Source of the DNA: Clostridia bacterium
Lineage (GTDB): Bacteria; Bacillota; Clostridia; Oscillospirales; QAKW01
Length of the DNA stretch: 7,588 nt
NCBI GenBank assembly: GCA_017442025.1
Contig: JAFSBD010000320.1
Span: 1-7,588 of the forward strand
Direction of reading: 5' to 3'
Positions 1 through 4,829 of the stretch are shown here, in pieces. Position 1 is the stretch's first letter. Each line of letters opens with the position of its first letter. The translations under genes and the position numbers were made by a program. The notes under the pieces are model-generated. The model saw only the letters and a program-made list of their open reading frames with translations, was not told the DNA's origin and did no database searches.

Positions 1-183
1 ACTGAGCTAAAGGTGCATAACAAGCAAGAGTAAGTATATCAATAGGAAGGCATTTTGTCAAGGATTTTTTTAAAAAAGGATCAATTTTCTGCAAAAGAAA
101 AAAGAGAAGATTATAAATTGCAATCTATGGAAGAATGAAGTATAATATTTGAAAACAAAGGCTTATAATGAGGAGCAATTGCT
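1..183. other. AT-rich intergenic region upstream of the hydrolase gene
   Basis: No coding sequence is supported here on either strand. The stretch is clearly more AT-rich than the genes, with runs of T and A around 65-78 and A-rich segments around 93-110. Its right part holds the hydrolase promoter and ribosome binding site. I see no clear terminator, repeat or RNA fold in the left 110 bases, although the 3' end of a transcript from outside the window could lie here. Confidence 0.6.
118..146 (+). promoter_or_regulatory. Sigma-A-type promoter of the hydrolase gene
   Basis: A TTGCAA -35 hexamer (118-123) and a perfect TATAAT -10 hexamer (141-146) are separated by the ideal 17 bases. Transcription should begin near 153, giving a leader of about 30 bases that contains the AGGAG ribosome binding site at 171-175, 8 bases before the ATG at 184. 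This is the best-scoring promoter in the window and suggests vegetative expression. No operator is obvious. Confidence 0.8.
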
Positions 184-864
184 ATGAATAAAGAGATCAA
201 GCAACTGGGCAATTTTGAATTTTTGATCCGTTACCCCAAGGATTATAAAGAGGGGGAGCGGTACCCTGTTATTATAATGCTCCATGGCGCGGGCGGTCGC
301 GGCAGGGATATGGAGATGATCATTCGGGATAACCCCTTTTTTAAGATCATCGAGGAGCAATATCCCGATTTCCCCTTCATTACCGTTGCACCTCAATGCA
401 ATCAGAATACTTGGTTTGATCATTTTGAATCTTTGCGGATGCTGGTGCGGTGGGTTTATGAAAACCCCTTCACCGATACCGACCGCATCTACGGCATGGG
501 CGTCAGCATGGGGGGCTACGGCATCTGGCAGTTGGCGATGAGTATGCCTAAATTCTTTGCGGCGATCGTTCCCATCTGCGGGGGCGGAATGGCCTGGAAT
601 GCGGCGCGGCTGGTAAATGTTCCGGTCTGGGCCCATCATGGAGAGATCGACCATGTTGTTAAAGTGCAGCAATCGATCGATATGGTGGAGGCGGTAAAAA
701 AGCAGGGCGGTGAAGCGATGCTCACTATCTACCCCGATACCGATCATAATTCCTGGACGCCTACCTTCCAAAACCCTGAGGTTTTTGAATGGTTGCTGAC
801 CAAAACCAACCAAAACAGCAAGGAATTAAAAGAGGCTTATATCGGGCAGGAGTTATTCGGTTAA
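184..864 (+). CDS. Alpha/beta hydrolase, esterase/prolyl-oligopeptidase-like
   Basis: This 226-residue protein is a single-domain serine hydrolase of the alpha/beta fold, most like the carboxylesterase/PHB-esterase-like and prolyl-oligopeptidase-type families. The oxyanion-hole segment LHGAGG lies at residues 33-38. The nucleophile elbow G-V-S-M-G puts the catalytic serine at S108. The likely acid is D156 (in GEID) and the likely base is H188 (in DTDHNSW), in the right order and spacing. There is no signal peptide, so it should act in the cytoplasm. The length suits a minimal catalytic domain without a lid or propeller. The ATG at 184 is chosen because AGGAG sits 8 bases upstream. It has its own promoter and the next gene has a separate one, so it is probably monocistronic. 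The substrate cannot be told from sequence; an acyl or aryl ester, or an acetylated or feruloylated sugar, is possible. Confidence 0.9.
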   Translation: MNKEIKQLGNFEFLIRYPKDYKEGERYPVIIMLHGAGGRGRDMEMIIRDNPFFKIIEEQYPDFPFITVAPQCNQNTWFDHFESLRMLVRWVYENPFTDTDRIYGMGVSMGGYGIWQLAMSMPKFFAAIVPICGGGMAWNAARLVNVPVWAHHGEIDHVVKVQQSIDMVEAVKKQGGEAMLTIYPDTDHNSWTPTFQNPEVFEWLLTKTNQNSKELKEAYIGQELFG

Positions 865-926
865 TTGCCCTGATAGCGCGGGAATTCGACCGATCAGCAA
901 AAAAGGCTTTTCTTTTGATGACGCGA

Positions 927-935
927 TGGTATAAT
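927..935 (+). promoter_or_regulatory. Extended -10 promoter of the ABC transporter operon
   Basis: TGGTATAAT at 927-935 is a full extended -10 element (TG, one base, then a perfect TATAAT). A -35 is weak; TTTTCT at 908-913 with a 16-base spacer is the best candidate, which fits a promoter that relies on the extended -10. Transcription would start near 942, about 28 bases before the ATG at 970, and the leader holds AGGAG at 960-964. It gives the operon expression independent of the upstream hydrolase gene. Confidence 0.7.
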
Positions 936-969
936 GCTGTTGTATCACATGAGAATGTAAGGAGAAAAA

Positions 970-1872
970 ATGAGCAATATTATTGAGATCAAGCATTTAA
1001 ATAAAAGCTTCGGCGAGGTTCTCGCGGTGCAGGATCTGAGTTTTTGCGTCAAAGAAGGGGAACTTTTCGCCTTTTTGGGGGTCAACGGCGCGGGAAAATC
1101 CACTACCATCAACATTATGTGCGGTCAGTTGGGGAAGGATAGCGGAACGGTTTTTATCGACGGCAACGATCTGGATCGGAATGTGGATCAGCTCAAACGC
1201 GGGCTGGGGGTTGTCTTTCAAAACTCGGTTCTGGACGGTGCGCTGACGGTCTATGATAATCTGCAAAGCCGCGCCGCCCTCTATGGAATCACCGGCACCG
1301 CCTTTAAAAAGCGGCTGGGAGAATTGGCAACGCTTTTGGACTTTGAAGATCTGCTCAAGCGGGCGGTGGGCAAGCTTTCGGGCGGTCAGCGCCGCCGGAT
1401 CGATATTGCCCGCGCGTTGCTGCATCGACCGAAGATCCTGATCTTGGATGAGCCCACCACCGGCCTGGATCCCCAGACCCGAAAGACGATTTGGGATGTG
1501 ATCGCCGATCTGCGGCGGGAAGAGGGGATGACCGTCTTTTTGACCACTCATTATATGGAAGAGGCGGCGGAGGCCGACTATGTTGTTATCCTGGAAAGCG
1601 GAAAGATCGCCGCCGAAGGGACCCCCTTGGAACTGAAAAACCGATATACCGGAGATTATATCACCCTCTACGGCGTAACCGAAGAGCAGGTGCGCGCCCT
1701 GGGCGCGGCATATGAGCCGATGCGGGACGCTTATCGGCTGGCGGTTGCCGATACTGCGGCGGCAACCAAGCTGATCCTGGAAAACCCGCAGCTTTTCACC
1801 GATTATGAGATCACCAAAGGGAAGATGGACGATGTCTTTCTGGCGGTAACGGGAAGGGGGCTTACGCAATGA
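970..1872 (+). CDS. ABC transporter ATP-binding protein, DrrA/ABC-2 type
   Basis: This 300-residue cytoplasmic ATPase powers the membrane protein encoded just downstream. All core motifs are intact: Walker A GVNGAGKST at residues 37-45, Q-loop glutamine Q84, signature LSGGQ at 136-140, Walker B ILILD at 156-160 with catalytic E161, D-loop region GLD around 165-167, and switch histidine H194 in TTHYMEEA. After the nucleotide-binding domain (about 1-225) comes a C-terminal extension of about 75 residues ending in a MDDVFLAVTGR-like segment. This is typical of the DrrA/CcmA-like drug and polyketide exporter ATPases. The ATG is supported by AGGAG at 960-964, 5 bases upstream. The gene overlaps the permease by ATGA, implying translational coupling. 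The exported substrate (drug, antimicrobial, lipid or polymer) cannot be inferred, and no resistance or biosynthesis gene lies beside it. Confidence 0.96.
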   Translation: MSNIIEIKHLNKSFGEVLAVQDLSFCVKEGELFAFLGVNGAGKSTTINIMCGQLGKDSGTVFIDGNDLDRNVDQLKRGLGVVFQNSVLDGALTVYDNLQSRAALYGITGTAFKKRLGELATLLDFEDLLKRAVGKLSGGQRRRIDIARALLHRPKILILDEPTTGLDPQTRKTIWDVIADLRREEGMTVFLTTHYMEEAAEADYVVILESGKIAAEGTPLELKNRYTGDYITLYGVTEEQVRALGAAYEPMRDAYRLAVADTAAATKLILENPQLFTDYEITKGKMDDVFLAVTGRGLTQ

Positions 1873-2762
1873 AGACGGTTTTGATCTTAATCAAAAGAAA
1901 CATCAAGTTGTTCTTTAAGGATAAGGGGATGTTTTTTACCTCCCTCATCACCCCCGCCATCTTGCTGGTGCTTTACGCTACCTTTCTCGGCAATGTTTAT
2001 CGCGATAGCTTTACCGCGGGCCTGCCCGCCCAGATCAAACTTTCGGAAGAGTTGATCGAAGGGTTGGTAGGCGGTCAGTTGATCTCCTCCATTTTGGCGG
2101 TTTCCTGCATCACCGTTGCCTTTTGCTCTAATTTCCTGATGGTGCAGGATAAGGCCAACGGCACCATCAAGGATCTGCGGATCGCGCCGGTGCGCTCCTC
2201 CGCCCTTTCGGTCAGCTATTATATCGCCACCCTGATCTCCACCTTTTTGATCTGCGCGGTCTCGATGGGGATCTGCCTGCTTTATGTTTATTCGGTGGGC
2301 TGGTATATGTCGGCGGCGGATGTGCTTTATCTGGCGCTGGATGTTTTGCTCCTGGTCTTTTTCGGGACCGCCCTTTCCTCGGTCATTAATTTCTTCCTCT
2401 CCACCCAGGGGCAGATCTCGGCGGTGGGGAGCATCATCAGCGCAGGCTATGGCTTTATCTGCGGGGCGTATATGCCCATCTCTTCCTTTGGGGAAGGGTT
2501 GCAGAAGGCCATCTCCTTCCTGCCCGGGACATACGGCACCTCGCTGGTGCGCAATCATTCCATGCGGGGCGTGCTCGCCGCGATGGAAGAAGAGGGAGTG
2601 CCTGCAGAGGTGGCCGATGGGCTGCGGGATCTGCTGGATTGCAATCTCTACTTTTTCGATCATGGGGTGGAGATCCCGGTTATGTATGCCATTTTGGGCG
2701 GTGCGACCGCGCTGCTTTTGATCCTCTACATTTTATTAAACGCTTTTAAGAAGAGAGCCTGA
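1869..2762 (+). CDS. ABC-2 type transporter permease
   Basis: This 297-residue integral membrane protein is the channel partner of the preceding ATPase. It has the six-segment ABC-2 layout: a basic cytoplasmic N-terminus, a first membrane segment near residues 22-42, a second near 68-92, then a cytoplasmic loop with the charged stretch KANGTIKDLRIAPV typical of ABC-2 permeases. Three further hydrophobic segments lie within about 108-200, followed by an extracytoplasmic loop that includes GAYMPISSFGEGL and FLPGTYG. A last segment lies near 268-292 and the tail is basic (FKKRA). A large soluble loop of about 60 residues precedes the last helix. The ATG lies inside the ATPase stop (ATGA, 1869-1872) and a purine-rich GGGAAGGGGG at 1851-1860 serves as ribosome binding site. 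Length is a little above the usual for the family. Export is expected from the DrrB-like architecture. Confidence 0.94.
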   Translation: MKTVLILIKRNIKLFFKDKGMFFTSLITPAILLVLYATFLGNVYRDSFTAGLPAQIKLSEELIEGLVGGQLISSILAVSCITVAFCSNFLMVQDKANGTIKDLRIAPVRSSALSVSYYIATLISTFLICAVSMGICLLYVYSVGWYMSAADVLYLALDVLLLVFFGTALSSVINFFLSTQGQISAVGSIISAGYGFICGAYMPISSFGEGLQKAISFLPGTYGTSLVRNHSMRGVLAAMEEEGVPAEVADGLRDLLDCNLYFFDHGVEIPVMYAILGGATALLLILYILLNAFKKRA

Positions 2763-2766
2763 TTTT

Positions 2767-3303
2767 ATGGAATTCACCGATTGGCTGATCCAAGGGATCG
2801 GCGCATTGGGCATCATCGCTTCGGTGATCGCCTTTCAATGCAAAAAGCATTATTGGATTTTATTCTGGCGGTCGGTCAGCGCGCTGATCTTTGTCCTGCA
2901 ATATTATCTGTTGGGCGCCTATACCGGCGTGGCGATGGATCTTATCGGTGTGGGGCGCAATTTCCTTTTCGCCGAACTGGTGCGCAGGGAGAAGAAGACC
3001 TGGCCCTGGATCTTGGTTTTTACCGCTGTTTTTGCGGTGGCGGGTGCGTTTACCTGGCAGGGCTGGATCAGCATTTTTATTATCGCGGCCAAGCTCATCT
3101 CCAACGCGGGCTACGGCAATAAAAATACTCTTATTCTGCGGCTGATGAGCCTTTTGACCAGCCTTTTCTGGCTGATCTATAACGCTTATGTTTTCTCCCT
3201 GGCGGGGGTCGCCTGCGAGGGCTTTGCCATCCTCTCCATCTTGGTAAGCCTCTGGCGGTTTGAACTTTGGCCTAAAATCAAAAAACAAAACAGCAGGTCT
3301 TAG
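2767..3303 (+). CDS. YgjV-like inner membrane protein
   Basis: This 178-residue, strongly hydrophobic protein matches the bacterial YgjV-type membrane protein family (Imp-YgjV). Diagnostic stretches are the N-terminal GIGALGIIASVIAFQCKK, the central YYLLGAYTGVAMDLIGVGRN, and later small segments each bearing aromatic and glycine residues. About five to six membrane spans are expected, with a lysine-rich C-terminus inside the cell. The family has no established biochemical function. The ATG is 4 bases after the permease stop, with only a weak AAGAGAG (2751-2757) before it, so expression likely depends on read-through from the ABC genes. Co-transcription suggests a role with the exporter, but this is inferred from position only. 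The last codons form the left arm of a terminator hairpin and the TAG stop lies in its loop. Confidence 0.88.
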   Translation: MEFTDWLIQGIGALGIIASVIAFQCKKHYWILFWRSVSALIFVLQYYLLGAYTGVAMDLIGVGRNFLFAELVRREKKTWPWILVFTAVFAVAGAFTWQGWISIFIIAAKLISNAGYGNKNTLILRLMSLLTSLFWLIYNAYVFSLAGVACEGFAILSILVSLWRFELWPKIKKQNSRS

Positions 3304-3316
3304 GCCTGCTGTTTTG
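3286..3316. terminator. Bidirectional terminator between convergent genes
   Basis: CAAAACAGCAGG (3286-3297) pairs perfectly with CCTGCTGTTTTG (3305-3316) around a 7-base loop. On the plus strand the GC core is followed by TTTTGCTATTTTAT. On the minus strand it is followed by an even better T-rich tract, TTTTGTTTTTTGATTTTA. The hairpin can therefore end both the ABC/YgjV operon and the convergent lipoprotein gene. The YgjV-like stop codon (3301-3303) is inside the loop, and the lipoprotein stop (3317-3319) abuts the outer end of the stem. Confidence 0.9.
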
Positions 3317-4669
3317 CTATTTTATCTTATAGATCGTTCCGAAATAGACCTTTTCCGTTCCGTCTTTTTTCAAAAAGTCGGGGAAAAGCTTGATGGGGGT
3401 GGTCCCGATGAGGGAATTTTCGGTGGGTAGGGGCGGGGCTTGGTGGAAAAGGGAGCGGTAGATCATATGGGCGCCCACATAGCCTGCTAAGGGGGTGCTG
3501 TGTTTATGCTGATCGTCGATGCAGAATTCCCATTTGTTGATGCCCCCTTCGATCAGGGCGTTGATCTCGCCCTTCCAGTCCAGATAGGCCACATCCCGAT
3601 AGGTTTCGGCGGCGAGTTGCGGCGCGGTTTCCGATTCGTTATGGGCGGGGAAGATCACCAGGTTGGTGCCCGCGGCGCGGCAGTGCTCCCGCATGATCCC
3701 TAAGGCATCCAGGCTTTCATATTTGGAATAAAATCCGCATTGGAAAACATGACTGTATTCCCCGCTGCGGATGGCATTGCAGATTTCCTTATCTTCGGAA
3801 TAGGATTCAACGGTGGCATACCCCACCGAAACTCCTTCGGCATTAAGGGAGTGCCCCGAAGCGGAGAACATTTCATTTAATTGCTCGGTGATCTTAGAGG
3901 AATGGATGAAGCTGTTGCCTAAGATCAGGATCTTTTTGGCGCCGTTGCCCTTGGAATAGGGGGTAACGACCTCGGCGCGGGATACCGCATCAATGCTGTT
4001 TAAGACCGTTTCTGCGGCGGCTTTATCCAGCTCGGCATAGTTGATGCGGAGATAGGCGGTCAGGCTGGTTGGTTCCTGATCGCAGTTGATCTCAAATTGG
4101 TGGTAGAATTGATCCTTGCCGTCTTCTCGATACCGACAGATGGCGCGATAAACATAAGTTTCATTATCATCGGCGTTGAGATTGGAGGGTTCAAAGGTTT
4201 CTAATGGCTCGGCAAAGGCGTTGGTGGTCAGAATGCCGATCTCTTGGCTCTCGCGCAGGATGCGCAGGTGTTTGGCAGATCCGTCCTTGATTTCCCAATC
4301 GGCGGGCAGGTGCAGTTCAACGGTGATGTCCTCTGCATCGTTGCGGAACCGCACCTTTTGCCATGAGATATCTTTGCTTGCGCGGCAGGTGAGGGCCTGA
4401 TAGCCCGCTTGAGGCTTGGCCTGATGATTGCTTGATGCGGGCTTTTTGCTCGGTTGCCCATCGGTTTGGGGGCTCTTTTCGGGGGCTTGGGTTGCGGGGT
4501 TCTTTTCCTCTTTAGAAGGGGAATCATTGGTTTCTTCCTCGCTCGGCGCAAAGGAAACTAAATCATCGGGTTGGTTGGATGAAAAATCGAAGGTTTCTTC
4601 CTTGCTTTTGCAAGCGGAAAGGGAGCCAACCAATGTGCAGATCAACAAAAGAGAGAATAATCGTTTCAT
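3317..4669 (-). CDS. Lipoprotein with SGNH-hydrolase-like C-terminal domain
   Basis: This 450-residue protein starts with a type II signal peptide: KR, a hydrophobic core, and a lipobox ending LSAC with the lipidated cysteine at residue 20. It should be anchored outside the cell membrane. Residues about 21-90 are a low-complexity linker rich in Ser, Glu, Pro, Lys and Gln. Residues about 90-235 form an unrecognised, beta-rich module. From about 245 onward the fold looks like an SGNH/GDSL hydrolase, closest to DUF4886-type proteins: block I is ILILGNSF with candidate nucleophile S253, a middle strand HVFQCGFYS has Q310 in the place of the usual block III region, and block V is DDQH with D385 and H388 as candidate acid and base. 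An esterase or deacetylase acting on cell-surface or dietary glycans is plausible, not proven. The ATG is backed by AAAGGA about 7 bases upstream, and the gene has its own promoter. Confidence 0.85.
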   Translation of the reverse strand: MKRLFSLLLICTLVGSLSACKSKEETFDFSSNQPDDLVSFAPSEEETNDSPSKEEKNPATQAPEKSPQTDGQPSKKPASSNHQAKPQAGYQALTCRASKDISWQKVRFRNDAEDITVELHLPADWEIKDGSAKHLRILRESQEIGILTTNAFAEPLETFEPSNLNADDNETYVYRAICRYREDGKDQFYHQFEINCDQEPTSLTAYLRINYAELDKAAAETVLNSIDAVSRAEVVTPYSKGNGAKKILILGNSFIHSSKITEQLNEMFSASGHSLNAEGVSVGYATVESYSEDKEICNAIRSGEYSHVFQCGFYSKYESLDALGIMREHCRAAGTNLVIFPAHNESETAPQLAAETYRDVAYLDWKGEINALIEGGINKWEFCIDDQHKHSTPLAGYVGAHMIYRSLFHQAPPLPTENSLIGTTPIKLFPDFLKKDGTEKVYFGTIYKIK

Positions 4670-4690
4670 AGCCTATTCCTTTCTGCTTTT

Positions 4691-4719
4691 AGTTTATCAT
4701 GGCGGCGCACCCATTGCAA
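4691..4719 (-). promoter_or_regulatory. Promoter of the SGNH lipoprotein gene
   Basis: Reading the minus strand, TTGCAA (4719-4714) is a -35 hexamer and TAAACT (4696-4691) a -10 hexamer, 17 bases apart, with TGA just before the -10 giving an extended -10 (TGn). Transcription should start near 4684, leaving a short leader of about 15 bases that begins with the AAAGGA ribosome binding site. It lies back to back with the promoter of the large plus-strand gene. Confidence 0.72.
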
Positions 4720-4773
4720 GGCGGTTTATTTATCGCATTTTAAATATTTTTATCTGAATAATAATTAAGGGTG

Positions 4774-4800
4774 TTGTTTTTTGAAAAAAGATGGTATACT
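4774..4800 (+). promoter_or_regulatory. Promoter of the large glycosidase-like gene
   Basis: TGGTATACT at 4792-4800 is an extended -10 element. TTGTTT at 4774-4779 is a possible -35 with a short 15-base spacer, so the extended -10 probably carries most of the recognition. Transcription would begin near 4807 and the leader would be about 23 bases. Roughly 55 bases separate this -35 from the divergent promoter on the minus strand; no clear operator palindrome was seen between them. Confidence 0.62.
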
Positions 4801-4815
4801 TTTGATGAAATGGGA

Positions 4816-4822
4816 AAGGAGG
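4816..4822 (+). promoter_or_regulatory. Consensus ribosome binding site fixing the start of the large gene
   Basis: AAGGAGG is a perfect anti-16S match, 7 bases before ATG at 4830. It decides the start over nearby ATGs at 4805 and 4810, which lie in other frames or lack this spacing. It is the strongest ribosome binding site in the window and predicts efficient translation. Confidence 0.88.
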
Positions 4823-4829
4823 ATAAAAA

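Noticed and set aside
163..813. Long open frame on the minus strand opposite the alpha/beta hydrolase
   Set aside because: It is a mirror of the hydrolase gene, has no ribosome binding site, and its protein is rich in His, Arg and Pro with no recognisable domain.
870..897. Possible terminator hairpin after the hydrolase gene (CTGAT pairing with ATCAG)
   Set aside because: The outer stem is only 5 pairs, the inner CGG/CCG pairing needs a 4-base bulge, and it is followed by A-rich rather than T-rich sequence.
789..986. Small plus-strand frame bridging the hydrolase and the ABC gene
   Set aside because: It begins inside the hydrolase gene, spans the ABC promoter, overlaps the ABC start and lacks a ribosome binding site.
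997..2663. Two long minus-strand frames opposite the ABC ATPase and permease
   Set aside because: Composition is typical of antisense shadows (many Gln, Arg, Gly, His), with no supporting start signals; the plus strand shows complete ABC motifs.
4742..4749. AAATATTT palindrome in the divergent intergenic region as a possible operator
   Set aside because: It is a short AT-only palindrome in AT-rich DNA, expected by chance, with no second copy nearby.
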